NCBI RefSeq assembly: GCF_017377395.1
Contig: NZ_CP061800.1
Coordinates: forward strand, 7,859,001 to 7,923,000
Length of the DNA: 64,000 bases
Source: Desulfonema magnum
GTDB taxonomy: Bacteria > Desulfobacterota > Desulfobacteria > Desulfobacterales > 4be13
Direction of reading: 5' to 3'
This document shows positions 44,048-52,552 of the stretch, piece after piece. The notes beneath the pieces were generated by a model. The model was not told the origin of the DNA. It made no database searches and saw only the letters and a program-made list of their open reading frames with translations. Made by a program: the position numbers and the translations under genes. Position 1 is the stretch's first letter, and the number at the start of each line of letters is the position of its first letter.

Positions 44048-46543
44048 TTATTCTTTGTTCAGGAGGGGAAAATACGCGACAGCGACGGTGCCGGGTCCGC
44101 AATGGGTGCCGACCGCTGTGCCGATATGGGACATGACAATGCTTTCGCAATTTAAATGGGTTTCCAAAAGATTTCTCATTTGATTCGCTCTTTTGGGCGC
44201 GTTGGCATGCATTATCCCCGCCTTAATCGCTGTCCCCGGCTGATCCAGGCTCTGCTGTATCAGTTCCGTGACCAGTAGTTGCGCGTTCTTACTTCCTCTC
44301 ACCTGATCTATCATGGTCACTTCACCGTCCCGCAGCGCGAGTATCGGCCTGAGCCGGAGAAGGTTGTTTATAAATCCTCCGGATTTGCTGACCCATCCTC
44401 CCCGATGAAGATATGCCAATGTTTCCGTCACAAAAAAAACCTGAAGCTTTGGAATTATTTTATTTATATAATCAGTGAGCTGCGCCATACTTTCCCCTTT
44501 TTCTATTCTGTCGGCGGCTTCCATGACCAGCAGGCCCGTTCCCAGGGAGACCTGTTGGCTGTCGGTAATTTCAAACTGAAGGCTGTTTTTTTCTCCCTCC
44601 TGCCTTTGTTTTAAATACTCGTCATAATTTTTCTCTCTGACATTCATGGCATGAGCAGAGATATTGCTCAGTTTTTCGGACGTAAAAATGGCAAAGATAT
44701 CCTTTTCCGGGATAATTGTCCCGAACAATTGCTGAAGCTCATCTTCCCCGGGCAAAGATATTTTCGGAAAACTGTCCGAGTTTTTCAGCAACGGATAAAA
44801 ATCTGACGGAATGCTGTCTGTTCCGTCCTGATAAACTTTTTTGCCAATGGTGACGGAAATCGGGGTCACCATGATATTTCGGCCGCTGATGATATCAGCA
44901 GGCAGGTCCGCGGCACTGTCAGTGATGAGCTGAATCGGAGGCTTTTTCTCCGGTTCAAAAATAAGAATCCCTCTTTGAAACAGATAGAGCAGGTGCTTGT
45001 ACGTTTGGAGATCAGTCATCCGGCTTGCATCAATAATATCCCGGACTTTGTTGTGCTGCTTTGCGAGTGACAGAGTATATTTCAGGCTGGGACGGGTCTG
45101 TATGTCAGAAAATTTTTCCAGCATTTCATGGTTTACATGCAGAAGCTTCTCAAATGAACTCTGCTTCAGACGTTGCAGGGTCTTCACTTCCCGGTTGCCT
45201 TCATCAAGAAGAACTTTTAAGGAATCACTGACGGTGTTTTCATCTGTCACGGACCGGGGGTGGAATACAAGCATTCCCCCTTTTCCCGAGAATATTCTGT
45301 ACAGGGCTTTTTTACCTGTCACGCTTCCGTAATAAGCGTGAACAATATGGCCTTTGTGAAAACATATGGCTGCTTTTTCCTCCCTGTCCCGGATTTCCAG
45401 CACACCGTTCACGGAACGGCTCTCAAAAGTATTCAGGGCTTTCAGCAGGGATTCTTCGATCATAGGAAAGGTTTCAGCGTCTGAAACTGAGGACCGAGGA
45501 TTGGAAAAAAAATCTTCTGATTCAGGGTCATGTCCTTCATGTTCGTGCTTGTCTTCTTCATCTTCCGCATTCTGAACGCTGTTTTCCGCAACAGCGATGA
45601 TATCGGCGTTCAGCAAAAGGTTGAGCGCATAACCCGCCCCGGGGCGACTCATTTCACCGCTGGTGATCATCTCTCGGACCGTCTGTCCCGCGTCAATCAT
45701 CTCCAAAATTTTCCGCAAATGGTCCTTTCCTGCCTTATCTTCAATCTCCGGAGGAATTTTTTCAGATATGATATCCAGTGACACATCCTGTTCCGTGAAT
45801 GTGTCATAAAAAGATCTGCTTTCATCAAGCAAGAATTTGGCGTTGCGCAACACCGTCATATTATCAGCAGCGGAAATTTGTTCGGGGATATCAATTTCCC
45901 TGTTATGAAACTCGAAATAGCCTTTTTCCTCACTCATCAGATCATAAAAGGCTTCCTCTCCCTCCAAAGTATCGGTCTGAGCGGCTGTCAGTCTGCCGCC
46001 GGTAAAGAATGCACTGCCGATATTTTCGCCTTCGGGACCATGAAGTGAAAGTTCGCCAGTTTTATGGTTTAACTCCGCAATTTCAAGAACATCACTCAGA
46101 CTCATCTGAGCCAAGTCACCGGTAAACTCCGTGAGAGATTCAAAAGAACTGGCTTTTTCCGCCCGTTCCATTGCTGTTTCTATGTGGTTCAGCAGATCCT
46201 CTATTTTAAAGGGCTTGCTTATGTAGTTATCCGCCCCTGTCCTGAAGTTATCCGGCTGATCTGACTGTTCGGGTTCGGACGATAAAAAAACAAAAGGAAT
46301 GTTCGCTGTATCAGAATTCTGGCGCAGCAGGCGATGTATTTCGTACCCATCCGTATCAGGCGTTATCATATCCGCCACAATAACTGTCTTATGACTTTTG
46401 TCCGGTTCGGCCTGTTGAATCTTGTCCTGAAGTTCATTCGAATTGTTAAAATATTCTGCTTCGAAACCTTCCTCACATAACTGGGCTTCAAGCAGATTTC
46501 CCATTATAGGATCATCATAAATGATGAAGACCTTACCTCTCAT
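44048..46543 (-). CDS. Response regulator-DUF4388-DegV fusion protein, copy 1
   Basis: The 831 residues read in order as: receiver domain (about 1-125; acceptor Asp in VADMITPDTDGYE), a DUF4388/PATAN domain (about 135-290; LAQMSLSDVLEIAELNHKTG), and an acidic linker with HEHEGHD. A second DUF4388-like domain (about 370-500; SVNGVLEIRDREEKAA) and a helical segment follow, then a DegV domain from about 560 to the end (QLITDSAADLP). DegV/FakB proteins bind fatty acids, but the SGTY loop is replaced by SNISAHA. A paralogue lies at 49320-51827. Phosphorylation may gate a lipid- or partner-binding output. Confidence 0.88.
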   Translation of the reverse strand: MRGKVFIIYDDPIMGNLLEAQLCEEGFEAEYFNNSNELQDKIQQAEPDKSHKTVIVADMITPDTDGYEIHRLLRQNSDTANIPFVFLSSEPEQSDQPDNFRTGADNYISKPFKIEDLLNHIETAMERAEKASSFESLTEFTGDLAQMSLSDVLEIAELNHKTGELSLHGPEGENIGSAFFTGGRLTAAQTDTLEGEEAFYDLMSEEKGYFEFHNREIDIPEQISAADNMTVLRNAKFLLDESRSFYDTFTEQDVSLDIISEKIPPEIEDKAGKDHLRKILEMIDAGQTVREMITSGEMSRPGAGYALNLLLNADIIAVAENSVQNAEDEEDKHEHEGHDPESEDFFSNPRSSVSDAETFPMIEESLLKALNTFESRSVNGVLEIRDREEKAAICFHKGHIVHAYYGSVTGKKALYRIFSGKGGMLVFHPRSVTDENTVSDSLKVLLDEGNREVKTLQRLKQSSFEKLLHVNHEMLEKFSDIQTRPSLKYTLSLAKQHNKVRDIIDASRMTDLQTYKHLLYLFQRGILIFEPEKKPPIQLITDSAADLPADIISGRNIMVTPISVTIGKKVYQDGTDSIPSDFYPLLKNSDSFPKISLPGEDELQQLFGTIIPEKDIFAIFTSEKLSNISAHAMNVREKNYDEYLKQRQEGEKNSLQFEITDSQQVSLGTGLLVMEAADRIEKGESMAQLTDYINKIIPKLQVFFVTETLAYLHRGGWVSKSGGFINNLLRLRPILALRDGEVTMIDQVRGSKNAQLLVTELIQQSLDQPGTAIKAGIMHANAPKRANQMRNLLETHLNCESIVMSHIGTAVGTHCGPGTVAVAYFPLLNKE

Positions 46544-46640
46544 CTTTCTTCCTCAATTTGTAGGGGTGGATAAATCCGCAAAAGGGACCCGACAGAATCG
46601 CCTTGGTATGGGCCGTGCGATTCCCGGTATTATGATTATA

Positions 46641-48479
46641 TCATTTGCCCGTTTTTCCAAGAGAACTGTTTAGCAGCTTCTTTTTTTCTTTTTCAACTGT
46701 TTTTTTAACCATCTCAGCAATCATTCCCTCAATTTTTTCGGAAAATATTTTTTTTATAATCCGCTCATCAATATCCATGTTTTCAATCTTCTGAGAAATT
46801 TTCCTGATCATCATCTGCTCCAGATTCTCTGTGTAACAGCCCGTTTTTTTTAAATTTTCATATCCTTCTTCCGGCACGGCGTTCCAAGTGTCTGTCCCCG
46901 GATTCTCTGTTGAAAAAAGGTCATCCGATTCTTCAAGGAGATTTCCCACCTCTTCTTCCATATCAAACATATCTCCTTTGAACTCAGAGAAATAATCTGT
47001 TTCCTGTCGTGAATCATGGCTGAGATGTGTGTTTGAAATATCATCCGGAAAGTTGGTGTTTTTTTCTCCGGGAACGGTTTTTTTATCAGACTGATAAACA
47101 GCATCCTTATCCGCGATAATTTCAACAGCGATGCCGCCAAGTTCAGACAGATTTTCAGTAGGTTGCAATGAAAAATTCTTTTCACTGACATCAATTGTGT
47201 CTTCATCATCTTCAGAAATCTCAACAGCGATATCAGTAAGCTCTATGATATCCTCAATATCTCCCGGCAGGGTGTCTCTCTCACGAATTGTATCCGCGTC
47301 ATCTTCAAAAACATCAGCAGTGATATCGTTAATATCTACAATATGTTCAGCATCTTCTGATAAAATTTTTCCAGTAAGATCAAGCGTGTTCTCGTCATCA
47401 TCAGGAGCATGAACCGTGAAATCATTAAGATTGACTATTGTTTCAGTGTGTTCTGACGGAAATATTTCATTTTCAGCACCATTAACCGGATATTCATCAT
47501 TCATCGTTGCTTCGTTGAGAAAATTCGTCAGCATGGACGTATCATAATCAACAGATTCCGGGGGAGCGATATTCTTTTCCATAAGCCCCGTCAAATCTTT
47601 ATCATCCGGGCAGGAAGATGTCATTCCGGCAGATTGGTAACCGGGTTCCGGGCACACTTCTTTACCTGTGAGATCAATTATATTTTTGTCATCCGGCAAA
47701 GGTGCATCCCTTTGCTCCCTTAGTGTATCCGCCTTGTCCGAGATGTCTGGTGAATAGTTCTTTTTTTTAATAAAATCAATTATATTCCTACCATTCCAGG
47801 AAGGTTCGTCTAAGAAATTCGTAAGCACAACCGCGTGATCAGTCTGTTCTCCGGGAACAGCTTCTTTTCCGACAAGATCAATGATCTCCTCATTGCTCAG
47901 GGTGAGGTCATCCGCAAACTCCCCCGGCAGGGCAGGTTCTCCCGCGTGTTTCCGGGGACTGCTCTCTTTTCCGACAAGATCAATGATCTCCTCATTGCTC
48001 AGGGTGAGGTCATCCGCAAACTCCCCCGGCAGGGCAGGTTCTCCCGCGTGTTTCCGGGGACTGCTCTCTTTTCCGACAAGATCAATGATCTCCTCATTGC
48101 TCAGGGTGAGGTCATCCGCAAACTCCCCCGGCAGGGCAGGTTCTCCCGCGTGTTTCCGGGGACTGCTCTCTTTTCCGACAAGATCAATGATCTCCTCATT
48201 GCTCAGGGTGAGGTCATCCGCAAACTCCCCCGGCAGGGCAGGTTCTCCCGCGTGTTTCCGGGGACTGCTCTCTTTTCCGACAAGATCAATGATCTCCTCA
48301 TTGCTCAGGGTGAGGTCATCCGCAAAATTTATAAGCGAAGATGTTCCTTCAATGCTTTCCCGCGGAACTGTCTCTTTTTCGATAAGATGAATGATATCTT
48401 CTGTAACCTCTGGCTCTTCATCAGAGACATCTGAAACTCGGCCAGCAAGCTTTTTTATAATGATGTCTCGTAATCCCAC
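46641..48479 (-). CDS. Acidic repeat protein with 34-residue tandem repeats
   Basis: I favour the GTG start at 48479 (VGLRDIIIKKLAG), which has GGAGG 5 bp upstream; the frame opens at 48512. The 612-residue product is very rich in Asp and Glu. Five copies of DDLTLSNEEIIDLVGKE occur near the N-terminus, four of them within identical 102-bp DNA repeats (about 47911-48318). Looser ExIIDLTGKE-type units continue to about residue 480. The C-terminus is a basic, probably coiled-coil helix (IIKKIFSEKIEGMIAEM). No known domain is recognised. It lies between the two REC-DUF4388-DegV genes on their strand. Confidence 0.82.
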   Translation of the reverse strand: MGLRDIIIKKLAGRVSDVSDEEPEVTEDIIHLIEKETVPRESIEGTSSLINFADDLTLSNEEIIDLVGKESSPRKHAGEPALPGEFADDLTLSNEEIIDLVGKESSPRKHAGEPALPGEFADDLTLSNEEIIDLVGKESSPRKHAGEPALPGEFADDLTLSNEEIIDLVGKESSPRKHAGEPALPGEFADDLTLSNEEIIDLVGKEAVPGEQTDHAVVLTNFLDEPSWNGRNIIDFIKKKNYSPDISDKADTLREQRDAPLPDDKNIIDLTGKEVCPEPGYQSAGMTSSCPDDKDLTGLMEKNIAPPESVDYDTSMLTNFLNEATMNDEYPVNGAENEIFPSEHTETIVNLNDFTVHAPDDDENTLDLTGKILSEDAEHIVDINDITADVFEDDADTIRERDTLPGDIEDIIELTDIAVEISEDDEDTIDVSEKNFSLQPTENLSELGGIAVEIIADKDAVYQSDKKTVPGEKNTNFPDDISNTHLSHDSRQETDYFSEFKGDMFDMEEEVGNLLEESDDLFSTENPGTDTWNAVPEEGYENLKKTGCYTENLEQMMIRKISQKIENMDIDERIIKKIFSEKIEGMIAEMVKKTVEKEKKKLLNSSLGKTGK

Positions 48480-49319
48480 GTTTCGCCTCCGTGTATGGGG
48501 CACTGTCATCATGCAGATATTATACAGCCTAAAAAATAAAAAATGTTACTACAGCATTGCGATAAAAATATCTTTCAGGTGTCAGGCGATTTCCAAAAAT
48601 AAACATCCCCGGGATATGAGTTCATAGTTCCGCTTTTAGACAGTGCCGCCTCACCTGAAAGCGAAACTGCGAACCGAAAAATACGCGGCTCAATCAGACA
48701 CATGACCTGACACTGGCCTGCGACAAGGTCTGAAACCGGTATATTCATTTCTGGAAATCGCCTTAAATGTCAGTATGTTTCCATGGGCGGGAGATCATCC
48801 CCGTCATGGGAGTTTATATGAAAGTGTCAGCAGGTGTTAGGTGTTAAGTGTTAAGTGTCAGGTGTTAAGTGTCAGGTGTTAGGAAAAATTGCAAAAATTT
48901 CATGTTTTGTTGTGACTGGCAGGGCATACCTGTTTTTATATAAGTACCTCACCAAAAAGTTTTTTATATTTTTTTATAAATCTCATTGCCTGTTGTCTGC
49001 TTATTCTCAGATCGGAAAATATTAAAAATTTTTGCACAGCTACTTAGAAAAAAACTTTTTCCCTGCTTCTGCCAGATTGATAAATCCGAACCGGACAAAG
49101 GGAACAGATTGTTATTCAGCTTATAACCTTTTGAATTCTAATATAAAAATTATAACAATTTAAAAACTTATCATATGGTATGCCAATATGTCAAGATATA
49201 AGGATTTTCCCAAAAAATAAAATACCCGGAAATGCAGGGTCTTGAGAAATTAAGGTATGTTATTTGTCTGAAATTCCCTAAGGGAAAACCAGGATGTGAG
49301 AGATTAAGGGTTTGAGAAA
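48480..49319. repeat. 840-bp repeat-rich gap
   Basis: It contains a diverged solo copy of the 187-bp unit (about 48583-48775), an ATGGGAGTTTATATGAAAGTGTC segment (written in part: GTTTATATGAAAGTGTC), a GTGTTAGG/GTGTCAGG tract (48834-48895), and a short AAGTACC-ended element (48942-49045). The final 250 bp are AT-rich with no gene visible. Confidence 0.7.
48583..48775. repeat. Diverged solo copy of the 187-bp palindromic unit
   Basis: CCAAAAATAAAC, then GTTCATAGTTCCGCTTTTAG, GTGCCGCCTCACC and AACTGCGAACCGAAAAATAC, and finally GGAAATCGCCTTA follow the same order as in the 30989-33232 units, with many substitutions and a longer middle part. Confidence 0.65.
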
Positions 49320-51827
49320 TCACCCCCGGATTTCCTCATCTGTCAGGGGAAAATAGGCCACAGCCACTGTTCCGGGACCGCAATAGGAACCCGCGGACGG
49401 TCCCACATGAGACATCATAATATGCTGACAATTGAGCTTGCTCTTCAGCAATTTTTTCATGTCAAGGGCCCAGCGAGGCGCATCTGCATGCATTATTCCG
49501 AGTTTAATTGGCGCACCAGGTTCATCCATGCTCCACTGTATCCATTCCAGTACCCGTTGCCGGGCGTTATTCCCGCCTCTTACCTGATCTATTGTTGTCA
49601 CTTCGCCGTTCCACACGCCAACTATCGGTCTCATCCCCAGAAGGTGGCCCAGCATTGATCTGATTTTGCTGATTTGTCCTCCCTGCTTCAGATTGCCCAG
49701 TATGTCAACTACAAAAAAAATACGGACTTTGGGAATCAGTTTTATGATATGGTCACGCACCCTGTCAGCAGACCATCCGGCCTCCACCTTATCCGACGCC
49801 TCCGCCACCAGCAGTCCCATCCCCAGAGAAAGCATCTGACTGTCAATGATTTCAATATGACAGTTTCGGTCTTCCGGGGATTTTTGTTGTCTCTGTCTCA
49901 GATATTCGGTGTAATTTTTTTCTTTGGCAGCCACAGCATTGTCATAGATTTTGCTTATTTTTCTGGAGAGAAAGATAGCAAGAATATCTTTATCCGGAGC
50001 AATTTTCCAGAACAGGTGATGAAAATCATTTACCGAAGGAGAAGCAGATGAAAGGGGGGTTCCCGGACATTTCTGTGCCTGACAGATATCTCCGGACGAA
50101 ATATTCATGGTGTGAAACCATACCTTCTGGTCCTGAGACACAGAAAGGGGAACCAGAACAATATTTCGTTTGCCGATGAAATCCGGGGGCAGGTCAGCGG
50201 TGCTGTCAGTAATGATCTGAATTTTAGGGACGTTCCCGGCTTCAACCATCAGAAGACCCATTTTAGCCATGTAAAACAGGTGTCTGTACGTCTGAAAATC
50301 GGTCATCTGACTTGCGTCAATAATATCTTTGATCGTGCTGTTTTCTTTTACAAGCGCAAGAATATGTTCCAGTCCGGGGCGGCCCTTGATTTTGGTCGTT
50401 TTTTCCAACATATGGGTATTCAGCGTGACAACATTGTTAAATGTGGTGCGCTTTAGTCGCTGCAAGTTTTCAATTTCTTTGTTTCCTTCTTCAATCAGGG
50501 ATGACAGACGGCCATTAATTGTTCTGGCAACAGTGAGAGGCTGAACCTTAAATTTGAGGGTGCCGCCTTTTTCCCAAAATATCCGAAAAAGGGCTTTTTT
50601 GGCGACCACGTTTCCATGATACGCATTGACAATGCGGCCTTCCTCAAAATAAATGGCCGCCTTTTCCGGGCGGTTTCTGATTTCCAGAATCCCTGTCAAC
50701 GCGCCCCGTTCAAAGCCTTTCAGCATCTTCAGAAATCCCTGGTCAATCATGGGAGCGGTGTGATGGGATAAGTCAGAGGAAAAATCAGCTTTTGGAGAGA
50801 GTATTTTTGGAGACACCGCTTTCTGAACGGACTGAGATTTCAGTGCGTCTGTCCTCCCGGAAGAAGGAGAAGGAGAAGAACCCTGTTTTTGAATTGCCAC
50901 TGAACCTGCGTTAAAAAGACCGGCCAGCAGGGAACCCGAACGAAGAGGACTCATCAGCTTGCAGTTGATAATGTCACGAACCGTGCGGTGATTATCAATC
51001 ATTGATAAAATATTTTCTATGTTGTTCCTGCCCCCTGTTTCCTCAATATCCGGGGGAATTTCCCGTGATTTAATTTCCAGAAATATGTCCAGATCCGGGA
51101 GCTGACGATACAGACCTCTGACTTCATCAGCCATACGGTTGCCATTGAGCAGGAGCGACATATTATCTGTTTTTATTTGTTCCGGCGCATCTGTTTTCCG
51201 GCTGTGAAATTCAAAAAGCCCCTCATCTTCTCCCATCAGGGCATAAAAAGCTTCTTCCCCTTCCAAGAGTCCCATCTGAGCGTTCACCAGCCTGCCTTTT
51301 TTGAAAAATGCCCTGCCGATTTTACCATTTTTGGAACTGTTGAACACAAGTTCCCCGGTTTTACGATTTGACCCGACAATCTGCATCACATCGTTCAGGC
51401 TCATCTGATCCGAATCAGCACTGAATTCAGCCTGAGAATGAAAGGCTCTGGCTTTTGCAGAGCGTTCTATCACACTTTCCAGGCGGTTTATCAGGTTCTC
51501 TATTTTAAAAGGTTTGTAAACATAATCATCTGCCCCCATGCGCAAACCTTCCAACTGTTCCGGGGTGTCGGTTCTGGCCGACAGAAAAACAAAGGGGATG
51601 CCCGCTGTTTCAGGATCCTGACGCAGACGCCGGCGTAATTCATAACCATCCATATGAGGCATTGCAATGTCTGATATGATGATATCAGGTCTGACCCGCC
51701 GAATATTTTCCAATGCTTTGGTACTGCTGTCCAGATATTCAGCTTCAAATCCTGCTTCAGTCAGCCCACCTTCAAGCAGATTCCCTATTATGGGCTCATC
51801 ATCAACGATGAGAACCTTTGTTTTCAT
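49320..51827 (-). CDS. Response regulator-DUF4388-DegV fusion protein, copy 2
   Basis: This 835-residue paralogue of the gene at 44048 has the same domain order: receiver (VLIVDDEPIIGNLLE; acceptor Asp in IIISDIAMPHMDGYE), DUF4388/PATAN (QMSLNDVMQIVGSNRKTG), and a Ser/Pro-rich linker (SSPSPSSGRTDALKSQ). A second DUF4388-like domain (LTGILEIRNRPEKAA) and a DegV domain (QIITDSTADLPPDF) follow. The DegV lipid-binding SGTY loop is again replaced (SRKISKIYDNA). I chose the ATG at 51827 (MKTKVLIVDD) with AGGAGGAAAA upstream; the frame opens at 51968 through a duplicated copy of this start region. Confidence 0.88.
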   Translation of the reverse strand: MKTKVLIVDDEPIIGNLLEGGLTEAGFEAEYLDSSTKALENIRRVRPDIIISDIAMPHMDGYELRRRLRQDPETAGIPFVFLSARTDTPEQLEGLRMGADDYVYKPFKIENLINRLESVIERSAKARAFHSQAEFSADSDQMSLNDVMQIVGSNRKTGELVFNSSKNGKIGRAFFKKGRLVNAQMGLLEGEEAFYALMGEDEGLFEFHSRKTDAPEQIKTDNMSLLLNGNRMADEVRGLYRQLPDLDIFLEIKSREIPPDIEETGGRNNIENILSMIDNHRTVRDIINCKLMSPLRSGSLLAGLFNAGSVAIQKQGSSPSPSSGRTDALKSQSVQKAVSPKILSPKADFSSDLSHHTAPMIDQGFLKMLKGFERGALTGILEIRNRPEKAAIYFEEGRIVNAYHGNVVAKKALFRIFWEKGGTLKFKVQPLTVARTINGRLSSLIEEGNKEIENLQRLKRTTFNNVVTLNTHMLEKTTKIKGRPGLEHILALVKENSTIKDIIDASQMTDFQTYRHLFYMAKMGLLMVEAGNVPKIQIITDSTADLPPDFIGKRNIVLVPLSVSQDQKVWFHTMNISSGDICQAQKCPGTPLSSASPSVNDFHHLFWKIAPDKDILAIFLSRKISKIYDNAVAAKEKNYTEYLRQRQQKSPEDRNCHIEIIDSQMLSLGMGLLVAEASDKVEAGWSADRVRDHIIKLIPKVRIFFVVDILGNLKQGGQISKIRSMLGHLLGMRPIVGVWNGEVTTIDQVRGGNNARQRVLEWIQWSMDEPGAPIKLGIMHADAPRWALDMKKLLKSKLNCQHIMMSHVGPSAGSYCGPGTVAVAYFPLTDEEIRG

Positions 51828-51907
51828 TTTTCCTCCTGAATAACGGAGAAGAACCGAACTGCTTTTCATCTTTCCTCCTGAGCGGCGGAGAAAAACCGGC
51901 TTGCTTT
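51825..51907 (-). repeat. Tandem duplication of the ribosome site and start codon
   Basis: A segment of about 41 bp, read on the minus strand, carries CAGGAGGAAAG/AATG twice. One copy provides the chosen start at 51827 and the other an in-frame ATG at 51869 (MKSSSVLLRY). Both have nearly the same Shine-Dalgarno site. Confidence 0.65.
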
Positions 51908-52552
51908 TAGTTATAGGGATTAAGAATAGAGAAATAGGAATCAGAATCAGTTCGGTGATGTGCTGCAAGGATCGAATTTAGTAATTAAAGCCAGTCAGTC
52001 AGCACAAGCCGGTTCTTCATCAAACCTGATTTCCAATTCCTAAATTTTTTGTTCTTGTATAGGAAATTATAAACTTTAAGAGATAATTGATAAGATTCTG
52101 TTCTCACTTTCATATTTCATGTGACCCACGGGTCATGACCGTTTATATGAAAGTCCGGAGTGCAAAAACAGAGCGAAGCGGTTTTTTGCAGAGACTTTCA
52201 TCATTCATTGTGACCGTCAGATCATGGCCGTTTATATGAAAGTGTCAGGTGTCAGGTGTTAAGTGTCAGGAAAAACTGCAAAATTTTCATCATTCGTTGT
52301 GACCGGCAGATCATGGCCGTTTATAATAAAATTTATTTTTTAAGAAGAATAATATAAAAACAGAAAATTTGTCAATTGTAATTATGCCATAAGGTTGAAA
52401 CTTGTTAAAGTGATTTACCTTAGCGGACTCTCATTATCTATTTCAGAAATCAAATAAAGTCAATAGGGCCAAAACAGTATTCCGTGGTGGAAAAATCCTA
52501 CTTTCAGGACGCTGTTGCGGGTTGCGGTTGATGACAAACGATCAATGTTCTG
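51908..52552. repeat. Gap with three ACTTTCAT...ATGAAAGT units
   Basis: Between about 52105 and 52325, three units share TTGTGACCGNCAGATCATGG followed by CCGTTTATA; the clearer ones are bounded by ACTTTCAT and ATGAAAGT. A GGAGTGCAAAAACAGAGCG hairpin (about 52155-52195) and a GTGTCAGG tract (52240-52275) are interleaved. No gene is visible in this region. Confidence 0.65.

Noticed and set aside
47835..48434. Repetitive frames antisense to the acidic protein
   Set aside because: They are mirror translations of the 102-bp repeats; the minus-strand frame is much longer and has a ribosome site.
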